A DNA stretch of 37,924 nt from Lentisphaerota bacterium. GTDB taxonomy: Bacteria > Verrucomicrobiota > Kiritimatiellia > CAIQIC01 > Lenti-01. Positions 18,539 to 26,501 of this stretch are shown here, piece after piece. Every line of letters begins with the position of its first letter. Within the stretch, counting starts at the first letter, position 1. The stretch lies in the NCBI GenBank assembly GCA_012514035.1, contig JAAZBB010000040.1, forward strand, positions 1 through 37,924. The letters run 5' to 3'. A program made the translations under genes and the position numbers. The notes beneath the pieces were generated by a model. The model was not told the origin of the DNA. It was given only the letters and a program-made list of their open reading frames with translations, and did no database searches.

Positions 18539-20364
18539 AGCTTCACCCTTTCCGCCTTTCGCAGGAGGGCAGCCACCGAGGAAATCCATGATTCCATCTC
18601 TGCGCGGGACAATTCCGCTGCGGACGCATATCGGACCTGGTCGGATAGCGCAAAGAACGCGCGCCATTGGGTCATGGCTGCTTCGTCCGTCTGCGCCGTC
18701 TGCAACCGTCCCAGGATAAGAGGCGCATCCACGGCGCCCGGGGGCAGGTTGAGGCGATGGCCGAAATAGGCGGCCACGGCGGCAGCCAGGGGTTCAAACA
18801 CCTGCTGGGGAGATCCTGCGGCCCGCAGAACGGCTTCCGCCTTGTGCAGATTGGCCCGGGCGCTGCGCGGGGCCTTCTGCCGGCGGGCGAGGGCAATATC
18901 CGTCGCCAGGCGGTTGCGGCGCCGGGTAGCGAAGAACAGCGCCGCCAGCGCGCAGGGCGCCGCTGCATGCAGCCCAAGCCATAGCGGCCGGGCGGCGTCG
19001 TCGCTCGGGCCGGTTCGCCACCGGGCCGGCGCGGGTTTCAAATAAACAATGTCGTGGCCGAGGATCAGCGATTGCCCGCCACCAGCCGGACTGCCGGGCA
19101 CCTGCAGCAGCAGGGCGTCCGCGCCGTTTTCAGAGGGCAGCACGGTCATGGGGAACGGTCCGGCCGAGACGGTTCGATACTCGGCCACCCCCGGATCGAA
19201 GTAGGAAAATTGCAGGACAGGCAGTTCCCGCAGTTCCACGGAGCGCGGAATCACCACCTGCTCGAAGATTTTGATGCCCGCCTCGGCTGCCGCCGCGGGG
19301 GTGTCGCCGACCTGGCGGGCTTCGTACGCTTTGAACAGGTCATGGTCCCGGTAGGCGGGCGGAAGCGCGGCCGCGATGTTCCCGCTGCCCTGCAGGCGCA
19401 GCGTCACCGTGATCGGTTCCCCGACCGTCAGTTCACGCGGCCGGACATCCATCATGAACTGAAACTGCCCGACCGCCCCGCTGAAATCGGCCGGCCGGCC
19501 GGCATCGGGTATGGAACGGATCGTCAGGCGGGATTCCGGAATCGCCACGTTTACCGGGGTGGCCGACGGCCCGCCAAAAAAGGGATCGTTGAAAAATCCG
19601 CCGAAGGGATCGCGGCGCCGTGGCTGATTCCGGTCCACCACGCCGACCCGCAGGGCGGGCTGGAGAGCAAAAGTGCCGGCCGTCAGCGCCCGGGCCCGCG
19701 CGCGGAAGCGGCGCACGTTGTAGAGTTGCCCCTGGACTTCTTCGCGTATTGTCTGGAGTTCTTCAAAGTTGCCGATCACGAACCCGGATTCCGGGAGGCC
19801 CCCGAGCAGGTTCACATCCCGGGTCAATTCGACATCGGGCAGAAAATACAGGCCCAGGACCAGGTCGAAAACCTGGTGGATGAACGGCGGATGCTCCGGC
19901 AGGACGAGCCGGGCAAAAATCATTTCCTGCGCGGACGAATCGGGGTTCCCGGCGCGCGCGCGCACCTCGAGGGTGACGGCCGGGATTTGGATGGTTTCGC
20001 CGTTGTATTCGAGTTCGTACGGGCCGATGGTGTAGGAACCGGGCCGCTGGGCAAACAGGTTGTAGGTCAGGCTGACCTGCGAGCCGCCCGTGCCGAATTG
20101 CATCTGCTGGCCCGTGCCCGTGATCTGCAACCCCGGAATGGACGGGAAATCGACGTGCGGCGCGGACCGTACGCCATGAAAGGTTAGCGTGGCCTGCGCG
20201 GCCTCGCCCAGATTCAGCAGCCGCGGCTGCACGTCGAACGTCACGTCTGCGGCGCGGGCGACCGGCGCGAACGCAAAAACGGAAACCAGAAATATTCCTC
20301 TCGCGCAGGACGCCACGATCTTCCTTCGTGTCGGCCGACCAGTGTTTTTGCGATTCAGTTTCAT
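18535..20364 (-). CDS. batD: BatD (oxygen tolerance) protein
   Basis: 609 residues. The signal peptide spans about 1-38 with an arginine-rich start and cleavage near AARAAD. It is followed by the BatD pattern of beta-rich periplasmic repeats: DFPSIPGLQITGTGQQMQF and SYTIGPYELEYNG (about 76-125), then a second block with RELTVGEPITVTLRLQGSGN. A membrane segment near residue 480 (LGLHAAAPCALAALFFATRRR) precedes a cytoplasmic helical tail. BatD proteins are periplasmic partners of the BatA/BatB complex. No ribosome-binding site is visible before the ATG, and this is the only batA-batE junction that is not an overlap: 93 bp separate it from batC. Confidence 0.9.
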   Translation of the reverse strand: MKLNRKNTGRPTRRKIVASCARGIFLVSVFAFAPVARAADVTFDVQPRLLNLGEAAQATLTFHGVRSAPHVDFPSIPGLQITGTGQQMQFGTGGSQVSLTYNLFAQRPGSYTIGPYELEYNGETIQIPAVTLEVRARAGNPDSSAQEMIFARLVLPEHPPFIHQVFDLVLGLYFLPDVELTRDVNLLGGLPESGFVIGNFEELQTIREEVQGQLYNVRRFRARARALTAGTFALQPALRVGVVDRNQPRRRDPFGGFFNDPFFGGPSATPVNVAIPESRLTIRSIPDAGRPADFSGAVGQFQFMMDVRPRELTVGEPITVTLRLQGSGNIAAALPPAYRDHDLFKAYEARQVGDTPAAAAEAGIKIFEQVVIPRSVELRELPVLQFSYFDPGVAEYRTVSAGPFPMTVLPSENGADALLLQVPGSPAGGGQSLILGHDIVYLKPAPARWRTGPSDDAARPLWLGLHAAAPCALAALFFATRRRNRLATDIALARRQKAPRSARANLHKAEAVLRAAGSPQQVFEPLAAAVAAYFGHRLNLPPGAVDAPLILGRLQTAQTDEAAMTQWRAFFALSDQVRYASAAELSRAEMESWISSVAALLRKAERVKL

Positions 20365-20411
20365 GGGGGAGGAACATCACGGATCATAGTGAATGGATAG
20401 CACTCATCCAA

Positions 20412-20448
20412 CCACTTCTTGGCGGTCGTGGCGTTCTTTGCGGGAAAA
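20412..20448. repeat. Simple repeat between batC and batD
   Basis: The batC-batD gap contains CTTCTTGGCGGTCGTGGCG, then TTCTTTGCGGGAAAA. This resembles degenerate units of a (TTCTTTGCG/TTGGCGG) low-complexity repeat. Only one stretch is seen in the window, so it is called on resemblance. Confidence 0.35.
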
Positions 20449-20457
20449 CGGGTTCTC

Positions 20458-21390
20458 CTACCAGTCTTTATCGACGGGAACAGGCCGCCCGAAGAAGGGA
20501 TGCAGCCGATCGCGCTGGGACTGCTCCTGCGCCTTCATGGCGTCGAGCATCATCGCGGCTTCCTCGGGCGTCATTTCCTCGGAGGATTCCTCCGGCTGCG
20601 CCTGCTGTTGCTCTTGTTCCTGGGTTTGTTCGGCCTGCTGGGGCTGGGGCTGCGGCTGTTCCTCTTTTTGTTCCTCCTGCTGGGGCTGGTCTTGCTGCGC
20701 TTGGGATTCTTCCTGATCCTGTTTTTGCTGTTCCTGCTGTTGTTGTTCCTGTTGTTGTTGCTGCTGCTGCTGGATCTGCTGCTGCTTCAGGATGGCCAGT
20801 TCGTAGTTTGCCTTGGCATCCTCGTCCGCGGGATCGAGGGCAATGGCGTTTTCGTACATCTGGACGGCCTCGCCGATGGACGCCGCGGCGGTGTCGAGGG
20901 CCTGCGTGGACATCGCGGGCAGGGGCATCGCCGCCATCGCCCCGGAGGGGACGCCCACCTGGTGGAACAGGGCGTTGCCGCGATTATAAAAGGCTTGAGA
21001 CTGCAAGCCGAGGTCGGCCCCGCTGGTCGCGCGGGCAAAGGCGTCGGCGGCGGACTCCATGTCGCCCGCGGCATAGGCCGATAGGCCCGCGTTGTAGAAC
21101 GCAGCGGACGGATCAAGCTTCTCGGCCGGTGCCGCGGCCGCAGCCTCGAGAAACGAATCGCGGGCGGCCGGATAGTTGCTCGCGGCCAGCGCCCGTCGCC
21201 CCGCATCGAACGAGTCCCGGGCCGTTGGTTCGGCGCTCGCTCCCGCGGTCCAGAGGGCCAGCCAAAGGCAAAACATTAAATCATAGGACTGACCCCTTTT
21301 TCTGAACCCTAAACCCTGAACCCTATTCCTCGGCGGTTCATTTGGACATTGGATATTGGACATTGGATATTGGATATTGCGATTTTTCAT
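20458..21390 (-). CDS. batC: BatC-like TPR protein with glutamine-rich linker
   Basis: 310 residues from the ATG at 21390 that overlaps the batB stop (ATGA). An alternative ATG at 21276 would give 272 residues. A hydrophobic core (MFCLWLALWTAGASA, about 39-53) is a signal peptide. The 38 residues before it are encoded by three repeat families. TPR-like helices span about 55-190, followed by a Gln/Glu-rich stretch of about 65 residues (DNA about 20600-20790) and a conserved end, MTPEEAAMMLDAMKAQEQ then RPVPVDKDW. The C-terminal helix plus K-D-W ending is typical of the TPR protein next to BatB. It probably acts in the periplasm with BatA and BatB. Confidence 0.82.
   Translation of the reverse strand: MKNRNIQYPMSNIQCPNEPPRNRVQGLGFRKRGQSYDLMFCLWLALWTAGASAEPTARDSFDAGRRALAASNYPAARDSFLEAAAAAPAEKLDPSAAFYNAGLSAYAAGDMESAADAFARATSGADLGLQSQAFYNRGNALFHQVGVPSGAMAAMPLPAMSTQALDTAAASIGEAVQMYENAIALDPADEDAKANYELAILKQQQIQQQQQQQQEQQQQEQQKQDQEESQAQQDQPQQEEQKEEQPQPQPQQAEQTQEQEQQQAQPEESSEEMTPEEAAMMLDAMKAQEQSQRDRLHPFFGRPVPVDKDW
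21270..21300. repeat. 31-bp exact repeat, copy 1
   Basis: The 31 bases from 21270 (AAAACATTAAATC...) to 21300 (...GACCCCTTTT) are identical to 24465-24495. On the minus strand this copy encodes KRGQSYDLMF in the BatC N-terminus and supplies an alternative ATG at 21276. Confidence 0.95.
21304..21324. repeat. GAACCCTAAACCCTGAACCCT-type repeat
   Basis: Three 7-bp units (GAACCCT, AAACCCT, GAACCCT) lie directly next to the 31-bp repeat. They are read in frame in the BatC N-terminus as part of RVQGLGF. Confidence 0.75.
21342..21379. repeat. TTGGATATTGGACATTGG-type repeat
   Basis: Five imperfect units of ATTGGA(C/T)ATTGG kind, starting TTGGACATTGGATATTGG, sit just inside the ATG of batC and are translated as NIQYPMSNIQCP on the minus strand. 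Confidence 0.8.
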
Positions 21391-22400
21391 GCCCCCGCCT
21401 CCGCGGGTTTTTTTCGCCGGTCGGACAGCAGGGCTTCTCCTGCCAGCAGCAGGAGGGCCGCGGCAATCGCCCAGACAAAGCGCTCTTCGAAAATCTTGGC
21501 CGTGCGGCTTTCCTGCTCGGAGCGCTTGAGATTGGTGATGCTTTCGTTGAAAACGCGGGCGAGGCCGGTGTCGCCGGGCGCGGAACGCACGTAGGTGCCG
21601 CCGGTGGCCAGGGCGAGTTTCTGGAGCACGTCTTCCTTCAAAGCGGTTTTGACGATCTGGCCCTGGCGATCCTTGAAATAAGCGCCTTGGCCGTCCGCGC
21701 CCGGAACCATCTCGCCTTCGAGCGTGCCGATCCCGATGGTGTAGACGCGGATGTTCTTCTCCTTCAGTGCGGGGATGAGGTCCAGGGGATCGCCTTCATG
21801 GTCTTCCCCGTCGGTGATCAGCAGAATGACGCGATCGGCGGTGCCGTCCGCGGGGAAGGATTCGATGGCCTGGCGCAGGGCCTGCTCGATGGCCGTGCCG
21901 CCGCGCGGGATGATGCCGGAATACAGGTCGTCGAGCGTCATCGTGAAGGCGGCATAATCGATCGTGAGCGGGCACTGCAGCAGGGAGGAGCCCGCAAAGG
22001 GCACCAGGCCGACTCGGTCGCCGCGCAGGTTGCGCAGCAGGTCGCGCACTCCCCATTTGGCCTGTTGCAGGCGCGAGGGCTTGATGTCCGAGGCCATCAT
22101 CGAACGGGAGGTGTCGAGGACAACCATCAGATCCAGGCCCTGGCGGCGGACCTCCTCCCAATGGAAGCCCCATTGCGGACGGGCCAGCGCAACGACCAGC
22201 AGCGTCAGCGCCAGCATTCGCAGGAGCAGGCGGATCGACGCGCGCGCCGGGTTCCAGTGGGGCGCGAGCACCGGCAGCATCGCGGGCGCGACAAGCTGCT
22301 CCAGGGCAAGGCGCCGGCGGCGCAGCAGCGCCCCCAGACCCCACATCAGCGGTATCGCCAGCGGCAGCCAATACAGCAGATTCACGTTGCCCCAGTTCAC
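21387..22400 (-). CDS. batB: BatB-like von Willebrand A membrane protein
   Basis: 337 residues from a GTG at 22400 overlapping the batA stop (GTGA). Two N-terminal membrane segments (about 8-25, 57-72) are followed by a vWA domain with an intact MIDAS motif, VVLDTSRSMMASD (about 93-105), GGTAIEQAL as the threonine-containing second part, and LLITDGEDHEGDP as the third. A C-terminal membrane segment follows (about 304-325). vWA proteins of this pair form a membrane complex with BatA. The order after batA and before the TPR gene fits BatB. Confidence 0.9.
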   Translation of the reverse strand: MNWGNVNLLYWLPLAIPLMWGLGALLRRRRLALEQLVAPAMLPVLAPHWNPARASIRLLLRMLALTLLVVALARPQWGFHWEEVRRQGLDLMVVLDTSRSMMASDIKPSRLQQAKWGVRDLLRNLRGDRVGLVPFAGSSLLQCPLTIDYAAFTMTLDDLYSGIIPRGGTAIEQALRQAIESFPADGTADRVILLITDGEDHEGDPLDLIPALKEKNIRVYTIGIGTLEGEMVPGADGQGAYFKDRQGQIVKTALKEDVLQKLALATGGTYVRSAPGDTGLARVFNESITNLKRSEQESRTAKIFEERFVWAIAAALLLLAGEALLSDRRKKPAEAGA

Positions 22401-23377
22401 GGCAGCCTCCCGAGACGGGTGGACCCCAGCAGCGTTTCCAGGCCCAGGCACAGGAGGCCCAGGATCACGAAACCCGCGAACCGTTCTTCGTAGCGTGTGT
22501 ATTGGTCGAGCTCGATCTTCGTCTTCTCCATCTCGTCAATGGCCCGGTACGTTTCCTCCAGGCTCTGAAGATCAGTGGCCCGAAAGTATTTGGCCTTGGT
22601 GATGTCGGCGATCTTTTGCAGCGTGGCTTCGTCGATTTCTCCGGCGGCCTGCATGAAACCGAAAATGCCGGTGCCGCGCGGCCGGTCGGAAGCGGCTCCG
22701 ACGGTATAGACCTTGATGCCAAGGGCGGCGGCGGCCTGCGCCGCATCCTGGGGGGTCAGCCGGCCCGCGTTATGGATGCCGTCGGTCAGCAGGATCACGA
22801 TCTTCGACTTGGCCTGCGAGTCGCGCAGGCGGTTCACGCCGGATGCCATGGCGTCACCAATGGCCGTGGCATCTTCCAGCATGCCGGTCTGCAGGCGGTC
22901 CATCTGGAGCATGAGCCAGGCGTGGTCGGTGGTCAGCGGAGCGATGGTATAGGGCATGGCGGCGAATGCGACGAGCCCCAGGCGGTCATTTGGCCGCGCC
23001 TGGATGAATTGCGCCAGCACCGATTTCGCCGCGTCGAGGCGGTCCATGCGCTTGGTCGCGGTGGAAAAGTCCTCGGCCCGCATGGAGGTGGAGGTGTCCA
23101 CCACCAGCACAATGTCGACCCCTTCGGTTTCGACGCGCGATTCGCTCATGCCCGTCTGGGGCCGGGCGGCGGCCAGAATAACGCACACGAGGCCGGTGGC
23201 ATACAAGGCGGGCGGGAGCCAGCGGAGCGCCAACCACGGGGAGCGCGGCAGCCTCGCCAGCGCCGCGCCGTCGGAAAAGGTCAGCGGCGCCTGCCTCCGC
23301 CAGGCATGGCGCAGCCAGACCAGCGCCGGCACCAGCAAGAGGAGCAGCAGAACCAGGGGATGACGGAAAACGATCAC
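22397..23377 (-). CDS. batA: BatA-like von Willebrand A membrane protein
   Basis: 326 residues from a GTG at 23377 that overlaps the preceding gene (GTGA). Membrane segments lie at about 7-23 and 53-70. The vWA domain has the MIDAS DTSTSM (94-99), the ATAIGDAMASGV threonine motif and ILLTDGIHNAG. A C-terminal membrane segment (about 300-320) follows a charged helix. This is the usual BatA layout, N-terminal anchor, periplasm- or cytoplasm-facing vWA and C-terminal anchor. The metal site is intact. Confidence 0.9.
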   Translation of the reverse strand: MIVFRHPLVLLLLLLVPALVWLRHAWRRQAPLTFSDGAALARLPRSPWLALRWLPPALYATGLVCVILAAARPQTGMSESRVETEGVDIVLVVDTSTSMRAEDFSTATKRMDRLDAAKSVLAQFIQARPNDRLGLVAFAAMPYTIAPLTTDHAWLMLQMDRLQTGMLEDATAIGDAMASGVNRLRDSQAKSKIVILLTDGIHNAGRLTPQDAAQAAAALGIKVYTVGAASDRPRGTGIFGFMQAAGEIDEATLQKIADITKAKYFRATDLQSLEETYRAIDEMEKTKIELDQYTRYEERFAGFVILGLLCLGLETLLGSTRLGRLP

Positions 23378-24525
23378 GCGCCTTCCTCCTGCGTAAAGGG
23401 CGGCTTGCCCGCCACCGACTCGGCCGGCATCGTTTCGCGCACCAGGCGTTCGGCGGAATCCAGAGCGTTGCGCATGTCGGCTTGCCCCGGCGCATGGCGG
23501 GCGAACTTGACCAGGTCGCTTTGCTCGAGAAAGCCGGCAACCAGTTCGCGGTGGGCGGCGGAAAGGGCGCGGGAGGCCAGGGCGTCACGGATGAATTCCT
23601 CCGTGGTGCGTTCGGGGGCGCGCAGGCCGAAACGGTCCTCGAGATAGTGCCGGACAATCCCGGACAACTCGACGTAGAAAGGCTCGATCCGGAGGGCTTC
23701 GATCCACCCTTTTTGACGCAGGGCGGCGAGGGCGTCCAGCGCAATCTGGTGCGGCGGAAGGGGGGGCGGCAGATGCAGAAACGTGCGGGGCGTGGTCAGG
23801 AATTTGCGCAAGGCCAGGAAGGCCGCGGCCAGCCCGGCCAGCACCGCCAGTACGATCCAGAGCCAGCGGGAAGTCGGCGCGGGCCAGCGCGCCAGACCGC
23901 CCTTGGCGGGGCGGATTTCCTGTTCGCCGGGCTGGAGCGCCGAAACAACCTCCAGCGCGAGAAACGGATAGGTGTTGGTCCAGCTCAAGCCCTCGGGCGT
24001 CGAAACCGTGATGGCTGCGTTCTCGGCAATCACGTGATTCGTGATGGTCATCGAGGTCAGGCGCAACTGCTGGACAGTCCGCAGAACTCCGTTGGGAAAT
24101 GCCTCGGTTGCGGTCTGGGCGTCGCGGACGATGATATCTTTCCCGCGGGCCGGGTTGGGAAAGGCGACGACCGTGCCCTCGCGATGCAGGGCGGCCAACG
24201 TTACATCCACCATGTCGCCGATGCGGATCCGGTTCGGGGACATCGTGGCCGTGATCGATAAATCCTGGCCAGGGGGCAGCACGGGCGGCGGAACCGGACG
24301 GGAGCAGCCGGTCAAAATACCCGCGAACAGGACCCCCGGAAGAGTTTTCCACACCGTGGAAAAAAGTTTTCCACACCGTGGAAAAAAACGGCCTTTTATT
24401 CCACACAATGGAAAAATATTTTGGAGATTTTCCACACAATGGAAAAAATGTTTCCACCCGATGGAAAACATTAAATCATAGGACTGACCCCTTTTGGGAT
24501 CCTTTCGGCGGGGAGGCGGGTTCAT
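23374..24525 (-). CDS. Lipoprotein-like DUF4381-type protein of the Bat operon
   Basis: 383 residues from an ATG at 24525 overlapping the DUF58 stop (ATGA). Shorter starts are the ATG at 24471 or the GTG at 24354 (326 residues). A lipoprotein signal core with lipobox LTGC lies near residues 61-76. The first 57 residues are mostly encoded by the 31-bp repeat and the TTCCA array. The mature part has a beta-rich periplasmic domain, a membrane segment near 219-238, and a helical domain (KGWIEALRIEPFYVELSGIVRHYLEDRFGLRAPERTTEEF) resembling DUF4381 proteins found beside BatA. In Bat operons this slot usually holds a BatD-related small membrane protein. Which start is used is uncertain. Confidence 0.78.
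   Translation of the reverse strand: MNPPPRRKDPKRGQSYDLMFSIGWKHFFHCVENLQNIFPLCGIKGRFFPRCGKLFSTVWKTLPGVLFAGILTGCSRPVPPPVLPPGQDLSITATMSPNRIRIGDMVDVTLAALHREGTVVAFPNPARGKDIIVRDAQTATEAFPNGVLRTVQQLRLTSMTITNHVIAENAAITVSTPEGLSWTNTYPFLALEVVSALQPGEQEIRPAKGGLARWPAPTSRWLWIVLAVLAGLAAAFLALRKFLTTPRTFLHLPPPLPPHQIALDALAALRQKGWIEALRIEPFYVELSGIVRHYLEDRFGLRAPERTTEEFIRDALASRALSAAHRELVAGFLEQSDLVKFARHAPGQADMRNALDSAERLVRETMPAESVAGKPPFTQEEGA
24345..24468. repeat. Five-copy palindrome array TTCCA-N5-TGGAA
   Basis: The 15-bp palindromic unit TTCCA-N5-TGGAA begins at 24347, 24369, 24399, 24430 and 24452. Spacers are CACCG, CACCG, CACAA, CACAA and CCCGA. Start-to-start distances are 22, 30, 31 and 22 bp, near two and three helical turns. 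Each unit is flanked by T and A runs. The array lies inside the 5' end of the lipoprotein-like gene and is translated as variants of FFHCVEN, FPLCG and FSTVWK. It ends where the 31-bp repeat begins. Confidence 0.95.
24465..24495. repeat. 31-bp exact repeat, copy 2
   Basis: Identical to 21270-21300 and in the same orientation. It is again located just inside the start of a minus-strand gene with an ATGA overlap and is again read as KRGQSYDLMF. It shares its last four A residues with palindrome unit 5. Confidence 0.95.
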
Positions 24526-25397
24526 CGGCGTTTCTCCCGGGTGCGGAAGAAGCGGATGAGGGCGCGGTCGTAGGGTTCGCCGGCGTGCAGTTCAATGGCG
24601 TCGGAGCGGGCGCGGGCCAGCCGTTGGCGGAGGTCCTCGCGGCGCTCGTTCTGGCGGGCGAGCAGCGCCCGGCGGGTCGGGGCGTGGGAGGTATCGAGCA
24701 GGAGCCTTTGGCCGGTTTCTGCGTCCTCGAAATCCACCAGCCCGACGGCGGGCAGGGCGCTCTCGCGTTTATCGTCTACGATCACGCTGACCAGGTCGTG
24801 GCGGCGGGCGGTGACGCGCAGCAGGTGGTCGCAGGGCGGGGCGATGAAGTCGGAGATGAGGAAGGCAACGGAACGGCGCCGGACGACGCGGTTGAGATAG
24901 CGCAGGGCGGGCTCGAGATCGGTGCGCGGAGAGGCCGGCCGGGCGTTCAGGATTTCGGAGATGACGCGCAGAACATGCGTGGTGCCTTTGCGCGGCGGAA
25001 TGTGCTTTTCAACCCGGTCCGAAAACAGGATGACGCCGACGCGATCGTGGTTGGTGATGGCGGAGAACGCCAGGACGGCGGCGACTTCCGCCGCCAGGTC
25101 GCGCTTGAGCTGGAGGGTGGAGCCGAAGCGGTTGGACGCGGAAACGTCCACCAGAAGCATGACCGTCAGTTCGCGTTCTTCGGTGAACTTCTTGACGTGG
25201 GGGGCCCCGGTGCGGGCGGTGACGTTCCAGTCGATGGAGCGGATGTCATCGCCGGGCACATATTCGCGGACTTCCTGGAACTCCATGCCCTGGCCTTTGA
25301 AGACGGAATGGTAGCGCCCCGCGAATACGTCGTTGACCGAACGCCGCGTGCGGATTTCGATCCGGCGGATTTTGCGCAATGTTTCTCGCGGAATCAT
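24522..25397 (-). CDS. DUF58 protein of the MoxR/Bat operon
   Basis: 291 residues. The DUF58 signature is complete: YVPGDDIRSIDWNVTARTG (about 47-65), VKKFTEERELTVMLLVDVSAS (about 68-88). The latter carries a vWA-like D-x-S-x-S metal motif. Another vWA-type block (RSVAFLISDFIAP) follows at about 165-177. There is no N-terminal membrane segment, unlike longer DUF58 proteins, so it is probably cytosolic or peripheral. DUF58 proteins nearly always follow a MoxR gene and are thought to be its partner or client. It lies 93 bp after moxR, a gap filled by a simple repeat, and overlaps the next gene by ATGA. Confidence 0.93.
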   Translation of the reverse strand: MIPRETLRKIRRIEIRTRRSVNDVFAGRYHSVFKGQGMEFQEVREYVPGDDIRSIDWNVTARTGAPHVKKFTEERELTVMLLVDVSASNRFGSTLQLKRDLAAEVAAVLAFSAITNHDRVGVILFSDRVEKHIPPRKGTTHVLRVISEILNARPASPRTDLEPALRYLNRVVRRRSVAFLISDFIAPPCDHLLRVTARRHDLVSVIVDDKRESALPAVGLVDFEDAETGQRLLLDTSHAPTRRALLARQNERREDLRQRLARARSDAIELHAGEPYDRALIRFFRTREKRR

Positions 25398-25409
25398 CGG
25401 CGGTTAGAG

Positions 25410-25489
25410 GGCATGGAATGAGGGAAGAGTGGAGTGATGGAAGGCTGGAAAACCAATATTCCAGGATTCCATTGCTCCATTTTGACTCT
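25410..25489. repeat. Simple repeat between moxR and the DUF58 gene
   Basis: The gap contains low-complexity units such as GGAATGAGGGAAGAGTGGAG, TGATGGAAGGCTGGAA and, on the other side, CCAGGATTCCATTGCTCCA, which together form an imperfect dyad. It resembles degenerate dispersed repeats of the TGGAGTGATGGA kind. The gap otherwise holds no gene. Confidence 0.4.
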
Positions 25490-25490
25490 C

Positions 25491-26486
25491 CTACGGCACG
25501 GGCAGTTCGTTGAGCAGGGTAGCGACGATTTTTTCGGCGGTCATGTCCTCGGCCTCCGCCTCGAAGGAGGGAATGACGCGGTGGCGCAGGACGTCGGGGG
25601 CGATGGATTTAACGTCCTGCGGGGTGACGTAGCCGCGGCCCTGGAGGAAGGCATGGGCGCGGGCGGCCAGGGTCAGGTAGAGGGTGGCCCGCGGCGAGGC
25701 GCCGTAGCGGATGTTGTCCTGCAGCGCCGGGAGCTTGCTGGCGGCGGGATCGCGCGTCGCAAACACGATGGACAGGATGTAGTCCTTGATCTTGTCGTCC
25801 ACGTAGATTTCGTCGACGACCCGGCGGGCGCGCAGGATGGCTTCGGGTTCGACCACGGGCCGGACCTTGAAGTCGACCTGGGTGCGGGCGTTGGCCTCGA
25901 GGATGCGGCGTTCCTCGTCCCGGGAGGGGTACTGGATGACCAGTTTGAGCATGAAGCGGTCCACCTGTGCTTCGGGCAGGGGATAGGTGCCTTCCTGCTC
26001 GATGGGATTTTGGGTGGCCAGCACCAGGAAAGGGTCCGGCAGGGGGAAGGTTTCCTGCCCGATCGTGACCTGCCGCTCCTGCATGGCTTCCAGCAGGGCC
26101 GATTGCACCTTGGCGGGCGCGCGGTTGATTTCATCCGCCAGAATCACGTTGGCGAAAACCGGGCCCTGGCGGGTGCCGAAATCGCCGGTCTTGGGATTGT
26201 AGATCTGGGTGCCGATCAAATCGGCGGGGAGCAGGTCGGGCGTGAACTGGATGCGCCGGAACCGGGTGTGGATGGCGGCGGCCAGCGTCCGGACGGCCAG
26301 CGTCTTGGCGAGGCCGGGCACGCCTTCGAGCAGCAGGTGGCCATTGGCCAGCAGGCCGATCATCAGGCGGTCGAGCAGATAGCGCTGGCCGATGATGACT
26401 TTTTCGAGCTCGGCGCGGAGAGCGGCCACGAAGGCGCTCTCTTCCTTGACTTTGTCGTTGATGGCGGTGATTCCGGTATCGCTCAT
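25491..26486 (-). CDS. MoxR-family AAA+ ATPase
   Basis: 331 residues, cytosolic. Walker A is GVPGLAKT (about 55-62), Walker B VILADEINRAPAKVQSALLEAMQE (about 114-137), sensor 1 ATQNP, and an arginine-finger region QVDRFMLK (about 174-181). MoxR ATPases act as chaperone-like remodellers that mature or activate vWA-domain partners. Here those would be the DUF58 protein, BatA and BatB encoded downstream. The start is the ATG at 26486 after GGAGC. It is 15 bases downstream of the small heat-shock-like gene. Confidence 0.95.
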   Translation of the reverse strand: MSDTGITAINDKVKEESAFVAALRAELEKVIIGQRYLLDRLMIGLLANGHLLLEGVPGLAKTLAVRTLAAAIHTRFRRIQFTPDLLPADLIGTQIYNPKTGDFGTRQGPVFANVILADEINRAPAKVQSALLEAMQERQVTIGQETFPLPDPFLVLATQNPIEQEGTYPLPEAQVDRFMLKLVIQYPSRDEERRILEANARTQVDFKVRPVVEPEAILRARRVVDEIYVDDKIKDYILSIVFATRDPAASKLPALQDNIRYGASPRATLYLTLAARAHAFLQGRGYVTPQDVKSIAPDVLRHRVIPSFEAEAEDMTAEKIVATLLNELPVP

Positions 26487-26501
26487 GGGGGCTCCTGGGT
26501 G

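Noticed and set aside
21304..21324. CCCTAAACCCT-like text as a telomere or linear-replicon end
   Set aside because: Only three 7-bp units inside a coding region of a packed operon. It fits a dispersed simple repeat better.
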